This document shows positions 1-8,036 of a DNA stretch of 64,000 bases, piece after piece; position 1 is the first letter of the stretch, and each line of letters starts with the position of its first letter. The position numbers and the translations under genes are program-made. The stretch is from Fulvitalea axinellae. Its GTDB lineage: Bacteria > Bacteroidota > Bacteroidia > Cytophagales > Cyclobacteriaceae. The stretch covers positions 496,001 to 560,000 of the forward strand of contig NZ_AP025314.1 in the NCBI RefSeq assembly GCF_036492835.1. Direction: 5' to 3'. Under the pieces are notes generated by a model. That model ran no database searches. It was not told the origin of the DNA and was given only the letters and a program-made list of their open reading frames with translations.

Positions 1-1596
1 AATGTATGTTGGTGTGCTTTCGCCCAAACCTGAGGTGATGGAGGTATAGCCGTCGGGCACCTCGCTCATTCTTATAGGACGAGCTTCCAGATAGCAGGTC
101 CCGACCAAGCCTTGTCCAGGCATTATGCTTTTTTCCGTAAAGCGTTTTTTCTCATAAGCGTAGCAAGATCTTAGAACCAGCTTTCCTGCGTCGGTTTCGT
201 CATCACCGGCCATAACGAATAGGCCGAATTGGTTGGCGTTTACGTATTTGGCGAGGAACGAAGCCAATTTGTCTGCGACTGCGTTGAAATCTTCGGATGA
301 ACGCAGGATTTCCGCAATTCGGCTCAAGCCTTCGGAAGCCATTCTTTCACGGTCCTCGCGTTCTTTGGCTTCTTTGAGCGAGTTTCTCATTTCCAACAGG
401 GCTTTGCCCAGTTCGTTGTCTTTGCTTGGGTTGTAGTCGGTCTCCAGTTTTCCGGCTCCCACATCCCTGGCGAAATCGCCGGACCTGCGCAACGATCTTA
501 CCAGTGCCTGCAACGTTTCTTGCAGTGAACGGAACTCGGAAATTTTTTGGTCTAGCTTGAGTTTTCCGTCTAGGCGTCCTTTGCTTATGGATTTTACGTA
601 CCCGATTACTGCGTCGAATTTTTCGGAAAACTGGAGGCTTAGCCTGTAAACTCCGAATAAGGTACCTAGGAGAAGTACTATTTGGGCTAACAGAATATAA
701 ATAAACCTCCGGAAGAGTTCGCCAAGTGAGCCTGTAACGGTGGTTTCGGAGATAAAAAACATGCCTCTCGCCTGCATTCTTCGTACATGCACGAAATGGT
801 TCACCCCATTGTGCTCATACTTGAAATGAAAAACGCTATCCTTATTTCCCTTTGATTTTTCCAGTAACCAATTGGCCTTCTCTCCAAGGCCGGATATATC
901 AATAAGATTGAAAGCCTCGCCGGATTTATCCTTGTTATACGAGATAAGGTTTCCCGAGTAGTCGGTCAGAAAGTTCCGGTCTTCAGATTTCTCTTCTTGG
1001 CCCACCACGTCCTGATGGACTTTGTTCAGGTCGACAATGAGAAATCCGAAAGTGTTTTCGGGTTTGGTGCTGATTTTTTGGGCGATCACCATTTTTTGTT
1101 TGCCACCCTCAGTGAATGTTTCGAAAAAGTTGTGCCTCTTGGTTTGCTCTAATCTTCTCACCCAAAAAAAGCCTGGCGAATTTAAGTTTATGGATTCAGC
1201 AAAGCCTTTAGAGTCCGTCATCCACGGTTCCGCTCCGATAGTGACGACCCCGATTCGGGCTTCTTTGTTTAGGCCGCGTAGCTTTTTGTCGTATTGTCTG
1301 AGGAGGGTTGTTACAGAATCCCGGCATTGTTCGCCCGCCGACAAGTATCGCTTGAGCGGCCGGTTCATTTCGAGGGTGTACTGTACGGTCCGCGTGTAAG
1401 AGTACAAAGTGGAATGTACCTTCCCCAGCGGGCGTTCGGCCAAAATGGGGGCAAGATCTTTTTCATAGCCCTTTATGATCATGTCACGGGACGTGACATA
1501 GAAAAGGGCGCTGGATATTCCGGAAATCAATATGAAAAGCATTCCGAAACTCAGTATTAGCCGGCCTCTGAGTGAGCCTAAAAATTTCGAATCCAT
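1..1596 (-). CDS. Membrane sensor protein with HAMP and GAF domains (3' end outside window)
   Basis: The reading frame is open from an ATG at 1596 to the window edge, giving 532 residues of a longer protein. Visible order: short cytoplasmic start, first membrane helix at about residues 13-33, a periplasmic region of about 250 residues, second helix at about 292-315, HAMP-type linker, coiled-coil stretch, then a GAF domain from about 430 with the motifs GQGLVGTCYLE and ITSGLGE. This GAF subtype is common in Bacteroidota sensors. The output domain (histidine kinase, phosphatase or other) lies beyond the edge, so the biochemical activity is unknown. The ligand is not predictable. It is transcribed away from the window and lies downstream of the tRNA operon, separated by a terminator. 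Confidence 0.85.
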   Translation of the reverse strand, partial: MDSKFLGSLRGRLILSFGMLFILISGISSALFYVTSRDMIIKGYEKDLAPILAERPLGKVHSTLYSYTRTVQYTLEMNRPLKRYLSAGEQCRDSVTTLLRQYDKKLRGLNKEARIGVVTIGAEPWMTDSKGFAESINLNSPGFFWVRRLEQTKRHNFFETFTEGGKQKMVIAQKISTKPENTFGFLIVDLNKVHQDVVGQEEKSEDRNFLTDYSGNLISYNKDKSGEAFNLIDISGLGEKANWLLEKSKGNKDSVFHFKYEHNGVNHFVHVRRMQARGMFFISETTVTGSLGELFRRFIYILLAQIVLLLGTLFGVYRLSLQFSEKFDAVIGYVKSISKGRLDGKLKLDQKISEFRSLQETLQALVRSLRRSGDFARDVGAGKLETDYNPSKDNELGKALLEMRNSLKEAKEREDRERMASEGLSRIAEILRSSEDFNAVADKLASFLAKYVNANQFGLFVMAGDDETDAGKLVLRSCYAYEKKRFTEKSIMPGQGLVGTCYLEARPIRMSEVPDGYTSITSGLGESTPTYI

Positions 1597-1760
1597 AGGG
1601 ACAGGTTTGGATTGATGAGTCAAAAACTAGAAACTGCGTGCGTGGATGGTATTAAATATACAATTCCATTCAGATTTATCACACAAATAGTAAAACATAA
1701 CTTTATTAATCTGGGCGAGAAAAAAGAAATCCTGAAGGATTTTAAAAAAAGTATGCCTAT

Positions 1761-1794
1761 AAAACGAAAAAAGCCTCGCTGAAAAGCGAAGCTT
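1761..1794 (-). terminator. Rho-independent terminator of the tRNA operon
   Basis: On the minus strand a 10-bp stem (AAGCTTCGCT / AGCGAGGCTT, one G-T pair) with a 4-base loop is followed by a T-rich run. It comes directly after the last tRNA of the array and before the sensor gene, so it should end the tRNA transcript. Confidence 0.8.
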
Positions 1795-1795
1795 G

Positions 1796-1869
1796 CGGTA
1801 TGGACGGGACTCGAACCCGCGACCTCCTGCGTGACAGGCAGGCATTCTAACCAACTGAACTACCACACC
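1796..1869 (-). tRNA. tRNA-Asp (GTC), copy 1
   Basis: Cloverleaf on the minus strand with acceptor GGTGTGG paired to CCATACC (one G-U), discriminator G, and anticodon loop holding GTC. Last gene of the tRNA operon. CCA is not encoded. The sequence is the same as in the other Asp copies. Confidence 0.95.
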
Positions 1870-1909
1870 AAATTATATTTATTAGAGTGTCCATTTGACA
1901 AACTCTCAG

Positions 1910-1982
<73 letters not shown>

Positions 1983-1987
1983 ATGTG

Positions 1988-2059
1988 TACTCCGTAGGGG
2001 AATCGAACCCCTGTTACCAGGATGAAAACCTGGCGTCCTAACCCCTAGACGAACGGAGC
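1988..2059 (-). tRNA. tRNA-Glu (TTC), copy 1
   Basis: Acceptor GCTCCGT / ACGGAGT, discriminator A, anticodon TTC in the loop of the CCAGG/CCTGG stem. Only 5 bases (atgtg on the plus strand) separate it from the neighbouring fMet gene, as in every cassette. Confidence 0.95.
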
Positions 2060-2079
2060 ATCATTTCAAGTGAAAATGG

Positions 2080-2153
2080 CGGTATGGACGGGACTCGAAC
2101 CCGCGACCTCCTGCGTGACAGGCAGGCATTCTAACCAACTGAACTACCACACC
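2080..2153 (-). tRNA. tRNA-Asp (GTC), copy 2
   Basis: Same cloverleaf and GTC anticodon as copy 1. Twenty bases separate it from the Glu copy 1 gene that follows it in the transcript. Confidence 0.95.
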
Positions 2154-2193
2154 AAATTATATTTATTAGAGCGTCCATTTGACTGACTCTTAG

Positions 2194-2266
<73 letters not shown>

Positions 2267-2271
2267 ATGTG

Positions 2272-2343
2272 TACTCCGTAGGGGAATCGAACCCCTGTTA
2301 CCAGGATGAAAACCTGGCGTCCTAACCCCTAGACGAACGGAGC
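2272..2343 (-). tRNA. tRNA-Glu (TTC), copy 2
   Basis: Identical cloverleaf to Glu copy 1. It follows an additional Glu gene in the transcript with a 49-base spacer, so the Glu-fMet-Asp order is broken once here. Confidence 0.95.
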
Positions 2344-2392
2344 ATCATTTCAATTTATTACAACAAAAAAAGCCATTGCTTTTCTGTATTCG

Positions 2393-2464
2393 TACTCCGT
2401 AGGGGAATCGAACCCCTGTTACCAGGATGAAAACCTGGCGTCCTAACCCCTAGACGAACGGAGC
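2393..2464 (-). tRNA. tRNA-Glu (TTC), copy 3 (extra copy)
   Basis: Same sequence as the other Glu genes. It has no adjoining fMet gene; it follows Asp copy 3 in the transcript and precedes Glu copy 2, and looks like a leftover of an unequal exchange that lost an fMet-Asp pair. Confidence 0.95.
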
Positions 2465-2484
2465 ATCATTTCAAGTGAAAATGG

Positions 2485-2558
2485 CGGTATGGACGGGACT
2501 CGAACCCGCGACCTCCTGCGTGACAGGCAGGCATTCTAACCAACTGAACTACCACACC
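2485..2558 (-). tRNA. tRNA-Asp (GTC), copy 3
   Basis: Same cloverleaf and GTC anticodon as the other Asp copies; followed in the transcript by Glu copy 3 after 20 bases. Confidence 0.95.
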
Positions 2559-2598
2559 AAATTATATTTATTAGAGCGTCCATTTGACTGACTCTTAG

Positions 2599-2671
<73 letters not shown>

Positions 2672-2676
2672 ATGTG

Positions 2677-2748
2677 TACTCCGTAGGGGAATCGAACCCC
2701 TGTTACCAGGATGAAAACCTGGCGTCCTAACCCCTAGACGAACGGAGC
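2677..2748 (-). tRNA. tRNA-Glu (TTC), copy 4
   Basis: Identical to the other Glu genes, with the invariant 5-base spacer to fMet copy 3. Confidence 0.95.
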
Positions 2749-2768
2749 ATCATTTCAAATGAAAATGG

Positions 2769-2842
2769 CGGTATGGACGGGACTCGAACCCGCGACCTCC
2801 TGCGTGACAGGCAGGCATTCTAACCAACTGAACTACCACACC
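2769..2842 (-). tRNA. tRNA-Asp (GTC), copy 4
   Basis: Same cloverleaf and GTC anticodon as the other Asp copies; 20-base spacer to Glu copy 4. Confidence 0.95.
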
Positions 2843-2882
2843 AAATTATATTTATTAGAGTGTCCATTTGACTGACTCTCAG

Positions 2883-2955
<73 letters not shown>

Positions 2956-2960
2956 ATGTG

Positions 2961-3032
2961 TACTCCGTAGGGGAATCGAACCCCTGTTACCAGGATGAAA
3001 ACCTGGCGTCCTAACCCCTAGACGAACGGAGC
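2961..3032 (-). tRNA. tRNA-Glu (TTC), copy 5
   Basis: Identical to the other Glu genes, with the invariant 5-base spacer to fMet copy 4. Confidence 0.95.
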
Positions 3033-3052
3033 ATCATTTCAAGTGAAAATGG

Positions 3053-3126
3053 CGGTATGGACGGGACTCGAACCCGCGACCTCCTGCGTGACAGGCAGGC
3101 ATTCTAACCAACTGAACTACCACACC
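3053..3126 (-). tRNA. tRNA-Asp (GTC), copy 5
   Basis: Same cloverleaf and GTC anticodon. The spacer to the fMet gene is 36 rather than 40 bases here, the only length change in that class of spacer. Confidence 0.95.
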
Positions 3127-3162
3127 AAAATTTTATAGAGCGTCCATTTGACTGACTCTCAG

Positions 3163-3235
<73 letters not shown>

Positions 3236-3240
3236 ATGTG

Positions 3241-3312
3241 TACTCCGTAGGGGAATCGAACCCCTGTTACCAGGATGAAAACCTGGCGTCCTAACCCCTA
3301 GACGAACGGAGC
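3241..3312 (-). tRNA. tRNA-Glu (TTC), copy 6
   Basis: Identical to the other Glu genes; first Glu gene in the transcript, after Asp copy 6. Confidence 0.95.
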
Positions 3313-3333
3313 ATTCTTTCAAGTGTTAATTGG

Positions 3334-3407
3334 CGGTATGGACGGGACTCGAACCCGCGACCTCCTGCGTGACAGGCAGGCATTCTAACCAACTGAACTA
3401 CCACACC
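3334..3407 (-). tRNA. tRNA-Asp (GTC), copy 6
   Basis: Same cloverleaf and GTC anticodon. It joins the repeated cassettes to the two upstream tRNA-His genes. Confidence 0.95.
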
Positions 3408-3416
3408 AACTGTTAG

Positions 3417-3491
3417 GGTGAAAGACCGGATTCGAACCGGCGACCTCTGGTGCCACAAACCAGCGCTCTAACCTACTGAGCTACAATCACC
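3417..3491 (-). tRNA. tRNA-His (GTG), second in operon, acceptor stem weakened
   Basis: Anticodon GTG and the extra G(-1) opposite C73 identify tRNA-His. Compared with the upstream His gene, pair 4-69 changed from G-C to A-U on both sides, but position 5 became U opposite U68, leaving two adjacent U-U mismatches (5-68 and 6-67). A D-arm base also differs. It may be less stable or less well charged than the other copy. Confidence 0.88.
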
Positions 3492-3500
3492 ATGTGAAAG

Positions 3501-3613
3501 AATCCCGTTACAATGATTTTGGGTGGAAGACCGGGTTCGAACCGGCGACCTCTGGTACCACAAACCAGCGCTCTAACCAACTGAGCTACATCCACCATGT
3601 TTGTAACGGGATT
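3501..3613. repeat. 13-base inverted repeat flanking tRNA-His
   Basis: The bases at 3501-3513 (aatcccgttacaa) are the exact reverse complement of 3601-3613, on either side of the first tRNA-His. In the precursor RNA the two arms could pair and enclose the tRNA in a long stem, which is a typical context for processing by a double-strand ribonuclease. The processing role is inference. Confidence 0.75.
3532..3596 (-). tRNA. tRNA-His (GTG), first in operon
   Basis: Anticodon GTG, G(-1)-C73, acceptor GTGGATG / CTTCCAC with one U-U mismatch at 6-67. It is the promoter-proximal gene. A 13-base perfect inverted repeat flanks it. Confidence 0.93.
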
Positions 3614-3614
3614 G

Positions 3615-3645
3615 CAAAGGTAGGATTTAGTTTTTAAAACGCAAA
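3615..3645 (-). promoter_or_regulatory. Promoter of the tRNA operon
   Basis: On the minus strand TTTG is followed by 19 bases and TACCTTTG, a full match to the Bacteroidota housekeeping promoter TTTG-N19-21-TAnnTTTG. It lies directly upstream of the first tRNA-His, giving a predicted start near 3608. Confidence 0.85.
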
Positions 3646-3672
3646 AACCAACCTATGTTTTTTTTGCTTAAA

Positions 3673-5004
3673 TCAACGTCTGAAGCATATGCGAGCCCCT
3701 TTTTTGCTCTCGTCAAAGCGCCCGTTTTCGTAAGCCAAATGACCGGAAACGATAGTGTGGGTTACTGTCGATTTGAAGGAGTGCCCTTCGAATGGAGACC
3801 ACCCGCATTTTGACAAGATATTGGTTTTCTCTACTTTATGGCTGGAGTTAGGGTCTAGAATGACAAGATCCGCATGGTAGCCTTCGCGAATAAAACCGCG
3901 CTTTTCAACCTGGAAGGCAATAGCCGGATTGTGCGACATTAACTCCACGACTTTTTCTTTGGAAATTTTTCCTTCCAAAGCTTTTTCCCACATCGCGAGG
4001 AGGCTAAACTGCACCAAAGGACCTCCGGAAGGGGCCTTGAAATAGGTGTTGTCTTTCTCTTCCAAGGTGTGTGGAGCGTGGTCTGTGGCCACAACATCGA
4101 TGCGCCCGTCCTTAATCGCTTGCCAAATCGCCTCTCTGTCGTTAGCGGTTTTTACCGCAGGGTTCCATTTTATGTGCGTTCCTTTTCTCTTGTAATCGGA
4201 ATCATCGAACCAAAGATGGTGTACGCAGGCCTCTGCGGTGATCTTTTTTTGTTCTAGTGGCAGGCTATTATCGAAGAGGTCAAGTTCGTCGGCGGTGGAG
4301 ATGTGGAGAATATGTAGGCGGGTGCCGTGTTTTTTTGCCAAACCTACGGCCAACGAAGAAGATTTCAGGCAAGCTTCCCTACTTCTGATAAGCGGATGGC
4401 ATTCGATCGGCACGTCTTCGCCGTATTTCGCTCGGAATTCTTCAGTATTGGCCCGGATAGTAGCCTCGTCTTCGCAGTGGGTGGCGATCAGGATATCCAC
4501 TTTGGAAAAGAGAGAGTCGAGCGTCTTTTCGTTATCGACAAGCATATTGCCGGTAGACGAGCCCATAAAGGCCTTCACGCCACACACTGTTTTCGGATCG
4601 GTCTTGAGGACTTCCTCCAAGTTGTCGTTGGTGGCGCCCATATAGAAAGAATAGTTCGCCATCGACACTTCCGCCGCCCGCTGGTATTTCTTTTCCAAAA
4701 GCTCTTGGGTAACCGTTTGCGGGTTGGTGTTCGGCATTTCCATAAAAGTGGTGGTACCGCCGGCCACCGCGGCGCGGGCTTCGTGATAGATGTCCGCTTT
4801 GTGGGTGAGGCCCGGCTCGCGGAAGTGTACTTGGTCGTCAATTACGCCGGGGATAAGGTATTTCCCTTTAGCGTCAATGACCTTGTCGGCCTCAATTCCG
4901 GAAAGATCTTTATCGATCCGGGCAATCAATCCGTCTTTTACGAGGACATCGGCGGAGAAGACCTCCCCCTCATTTACTATATTTGCGTTTAGAATCAGCA
5001 ACAT
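3673..5004 (-). CDS. pyrC: Dihydroorotase
   Basis: 443 residues. Catalyses the reversible ring closure of carbamoyl-aspartate to dihydroorotate in pyrimidine synthesis, in the cytoplasm. Visible: GVIDDQVHFREPGL at about 53-66 (metal site), KAFMGSSTGNML at 144-155 with the lysine expected to be carboxylated, THCEDE at 175-180, LHILHIS around 230-236 and DHAPH at 308-312 (catalytic Asp). The usual HxH metal motif reads QVH; the same form occurs, as I recall, in the Porphyromonas gingivalis enzyme, so it is a lineage trait rather than damage. It is a single gene, divergent from the helicase at 5178; the other pyrimidine gene in the window, carB, is far away. Confidence 0.95.
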   Translation of the reverse strand: MLLILNANIVNEGEVFSADVLVKDGLIARIDKDLSGIEADKVIDAKGKYLIPGVIDDQVHFREPGLTHKADIYHEARAAVAGGTTTFMEMPNTNPQTVTQELLEKKYQRAAEVSMANYSFYMGATNDNLEEVLKTDPKTVCGVKAFMGSSTGNMLVDNEKTLDSLFSKVDILIATHCEDEATIRANTEEFRAKYGEDVPIECHPLIRSREACLKSSSLAVGLAKKHGTRLHILHISTADELDLFDNSLPLEQKKITAEACVHHLWFDDSDYKRKGTHIKWNPAVKTANDREAIWQAIKDGRIDVVATDHAPHTLEEKDNTYFKAPSGGPLVQFSLLAMWEKALEGKISKEKVVELMSHNPAIAFQVEKRGFIREGYHADLVILDPNSSHKVEKTNILSKCGWSPFEGHSFKSTVTHTIVSGHLAYENGRFDESKKGARICFRR

Positions 5005-5177
5005 ATCACTGGAGATTGGTTATCTGAATGTGGTTTTCCTGAAAAATAGCTTGAAAAATCGGCCGTTTGCCGTTTCCTTATCCGTAAAGTTAAGGAATAT
5101 TGGCGCCGGCCCATAAGGCATAGGTATAAATGGGAAAATCTCCGGGGAGCTGATCCAAGTAGACGATTGAGACAGAC

Positions 5178-6572
5178 ATGAGCGAAGAGAAGATAAATCC
5201 TTTCGAACAATTCAAACTGAACAGGCAAATCCTGTCGGCTGTGGAAGACGCGGGCTACGATGCTCCGACGGAGATCCAAAGCAAGGCTATCCCTTTGGTA
5301 AGTTCCGGGCACGATTTGCTGGGGATTGCGCAAACCGGAACCGGTAAGACGGCCGCTTTCGTATTGCCGATCCTGATGAAGATAAAATACGCCGACGGCG
5401 ATTCGCCCCGGGCTTTGATCTTGGCGCCTACCCGCGAGCTGGTAATGCAGATCGACGACAACATTACTTTGTTGGCCAAAAATCTGGACGTAAGACATAC
5501 GGCTATTTACGGAGGCATCGGGGCGAAAACGCAAATCGAGAAGCTCCGCGAAGGCGTTGACATTCTTGTTTCCACCCCGGGCCGTTTTCTGGATCTGTAC
5601 GGACGAGGCGAGTTGGTGACCAAGCGCCTGAATACCATGGTGCTCGACGAAGCCGACAAAATGATGGATATGGGCTTTATGCCCCAAATCCGTAGAATTT
5701 TGGAAGTGATTCCCGTAAAGCGGCAGAACCTGTTGTTCTCGGCCACTTTCCCGCCAAGGGTAGAGGAGCTGACACAGGAATTTCTTGAGTTTCCGGAAAA
5801 AGTGGAAGTGGCGCCGCAGGCCACGGCGGCCGAAACCGTTGAGCAGTCGGTATATCAGGTTCCCAACTTTCTGACGAAGATTAATCTTTTGGGACACCTT
5901 TTGGCTGATACCGAACGCTATAAAAGGGTAATCGTATTTGCCAATACCAGAACCAACGCCGACAACCTGTCGAAATACCTGATTCGTAAAGGCGAAGGCG
6001 AAGTGAGGGTGATTCACGCGAACAAAGGCCAAAACAGCCGGACAAACGCCATCGAAGCTTTTAAGCGCGGCGAAGTACGTGCGTTGGTGACTACAGACGT
6101 GTCGGCCAGGGGAATTGACGTAACCGACGTCGATTTGGTGGTCAACTTTGATGTTCCTCCTATATATGAGGACTATGTGCACCGTGTTGGTCGTACGGGG
6201 CGTGCGGGCAAATCGGGTAAAGCTGTCACTTTCGCCAACGAATACGAGATGATCCACTTCCACAGGATCGAGAATGTTATTCGGATGGAAGTTCCCGTGG
6301 CGCAGATTCCGTCTGGCGTGAAGGTGGAAAAAACACCTTTCGAAGAAGGCCAGACAATCGCCCGTGCGGTGGATGACTGGAAAAAGAAGCTGGACCCTAC
6401 ATATAAGGGAGCCTTTCACGAGAAGAAAAAGAAACCGGCCGATAAAACCGCCAAAGGCCGTGGTGGCCGAAACGTAGGCGGAAAGCTCTCGAAATCGGCG
6501 AAAAAGCTTTACGGCGCCGCTACGCAGTCGTCGAGCAAGCGTAAGGGCGGAAAGCCAAAACGGAGACGTTAA
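5178..6572 (+). CDS. DEAD-box ATP-dependent RNA helicase (RhlE-like)
   Basis: 464 residues. Unwinds RNA duplexes using ATP, likely in ribosome assembly or RNA turnover. All motifs are present in order: Q motif around 27-38, Walker A AQTGTGKT 51-58, PTREL 84-88, STPGR 132-136, DEAD 157-160, SAT 188-190, then SARGID and HRVGRTGR in the second RecA-like domain. The last 70 residues are Lys/Arg rich and probably bind RNA. The start ATG is preceded by a 170-base gap shared with the divergent pyrC. Assignment to the RhlE branch is by general resemblance only. Confidence 0.93.
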   Translation: MSEEKINPFEQFKLNRQILSAVEDAGYDAPTEIQSKAIPLVSSGHDLLGIAQTGTGKTAAFVLPILMKIKYADGDSPRALILAPTRELVMQIDDNITLLAKNLDVRHTAIYGGIGAKTQIEKLREGVDILVSTPGRFLDLYGRGELVTKRLNTMVLDEADKMMDMGFMPQIRRILEVIPVKRQNLLFSATFPPRVEELTQEFLEFPEKVEVAPQATAAETVEQSVYQVPNFLTKINLLGHLLADTERYKRVIVFANTRTNADNLSKYLIRKGEGEVRVIHANKGQNSRTNAIEAFKRGEVRALVTTDVSARGIDVTDVDLVVNFDVPPIYEDYVHRVGRTGRAGKSGKAVTFANEYEMIHFHRIENVIRMEVPVAQIPSGVKVEKTPFEEGQTIARAVDDWKKKLDPTYKGAFHEKKKKPADKTAKGRGGRNVGGKLSKSAKKLYGAATQSSSKRKGGKPKRRR

Positions 6573-6617
6573 GAGCTTCGTTTCCTGCAAAAAAACGGGA
6601 TATTTTTCGTAAACTTG

Positions 6618-6650
6618 CCTCGGTCCGGTGCTTCGGGCCGAGGTTTTTTT
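6618..6650 (+). terminator. Terminator after the DEAD-box helicase gene
   Basis: A 9-bp GC-rich stem (cctcggtcc / gggccgagg, one G-T pair) with an 8-base loop is followed by seven T residues. It ends 20 bases before the next gene. Confidence 0.88.
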
Positions 6651-6670
6651 ATCCATTCCAAGCCCAGTAG

Positions 6671-7888
6671 ATGAAGTTCGAAAGTTTTGTCTCTTCAAGG
6701 ATTACCCGTGCCGATTCGGGTTCTTTTTCTTCGACGGTCAACAAGATCGCCGTAGGCAGTATCGCCATGGGCTTGGCTTTGATGATTCTTTCCTTTCTTA
6801 TTCTGTTCGGTTTTCAGGACACCATCCGCGACAAGGTGATCAGCTTCAACGGCGAGTTGCAGGTTGTCAAATATTCTTCCAACAACTCTTATAAAGAGGA
6901 GCCGATTTCGTTGTTGAATCCGCTGAGCGAGCGCCCCGAGAATTTCTCCGAGATTAGCGGCGAGTTTCCCTTCGCCCACAAACCCGGACTGATCAAAACC
7001 GAAGAGGACGTGTCCGGCATCGTGCTCAAGGCCGTAGACTCCACTTATAAAGACTCTCCGTTCATGACAAATATGACTGAGGGAAGATTCGTGGAGTTTA
7101 GCGGAACAAAACGTTCGACGGATATGGTAATCAGCGAAAGGCTGGCCAATAAGTTGGGGTTGGGCGTGGGAGACACTATGTTGGTTTATTTTATCCAAAA
7201 TCCGCCGCGCCCGCGCAAGATGATAATCACGGGCCTTTACAATACCGGCTTGGCCGAATTCGACGAACGGTTCGCTCTGGGCGATATACGCCTGATTCGC
7301 CGGCTGAACCACTGGGCGGATACCTTGGCCGGAGGCGTGGAAGTTCACCTCAACCGTTTTGACGAGACCAACAAAGCCCAAATCACGTTGCTCGACAGTT
7401 TGGGCTATAACCTGTACGTATCATCGATTCTGGATACGCATAGCGATATTTTCGAATGGCTTGATATGCTGAACGTGAACGTCATCGTGTTCCTTTCCCT
7501 TATTCTGGCCGTAGCCTGTTTTAACATGATGTCGATAATCTTGATCCTGATTATGGAACGGACGCAGATGATCGGCGTGTTGAAAGCCCTTGGCGCCAGC
7601 AACAGGCTAATAAGACGGATTTTCCGCCACAACGGCATGCGCCTGATCGGAAAAGGTTTGCTTTGGGGCAATGTGATAGGCTTGGGACTTTGCGCTCTGC
7701 AATATTTTTTTAGAATAATTCCTCTGGACCCCGAAAGCTATTATATGAGTTACGTTCCAATCAGTTGGAGCTTCGTGACTATTGTGGCTTTGAATATCGG
7801 GACATTTCTGTTGGTGACATCCGTGCTGTTTATCCCCACGGCGATTATCAGCAAAATCAGCCCAATAAAGAGTATCCGATTCGACTGA
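6671..7888 (+). CDS. FtsX/LolC-E-like ABC transporter permease
   Basis: 405 residues. Layout is that of the lipoprotein-releasing / MacB permease family: one N-terminal membrane helix (about 25-48), a periplasmic domain of about 220 residues, then three helices in the last 140 residues. By homology to LolC/LolE it would pull lipoproteins from the inner membrane together with an ABC ATPase, which is not encoded next to it. The motif ERTQMIGVLKALGASN, the coupling segment of this family, is visible after the second helix. It starts right behind the helicase terminator. LolC versus LolE cannot be told apart. Confidence 0.88.
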   Translation: MKFESFVSSRITRADSGSFSSTVNKIAVGSIAMGLALMILSFLILFGFQDTIRDKVISFNGELQVVKYSSNNSYKEEPISLLNPLSERPENFSEISGEFPFAHKPGLIKTEEDVSGIVLKAVDSTYKDSPFMTNMTEGRFVEFSGTKRSTDMVISERLANKLGLGVGDTMLVYFIQNPPRPRKMIITGLYNTGLAEFDERFALGDIRLIRRLNHWADTLAGGVEVHLNRFDETNKAQITLLDSLGYNLYVSSILDTHSDIFEWLDMLNVNVIVFLSLILAVACFNMMSIILILIMERTQMIGVLKALGASNRLIRRIFRHNGMRLIGKGLLWGNVIGLGLCALQYFFRIIPLDPESYYMSYVPISWSFVTIVALNIGTFLLVTSVLFIPTAIISKISPIKSIRFD

Positions 7889-8036
7889 TTCGCTTTCGCA
7901 AACATGATTTTTTCCGGAGAAAACATCTCCTATTGATGAATCAGTAGCCTAATCGGAGCGAAGACGCTTTGCGGGGAAACCCCAATAGCCGATTTTTTAT
8001 TGTCAGGAAGAGAGTTTAACCTGACATGTCCGCAAT

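Noticed and set aside
4327..4992. 221-codon plus-strand frame over pyrC
   Set aside because: It is antisense to a well-supported dihydroorotase and has no family features; the opposite frame explains the coding signal.
4995..6698. 567-codon minus-strand frame across the DEAD-box helicase
   Set aside because: Composition rich in His, Arg and Phe is that of an antisense shadow, and the plus strand carries a complete helicase.
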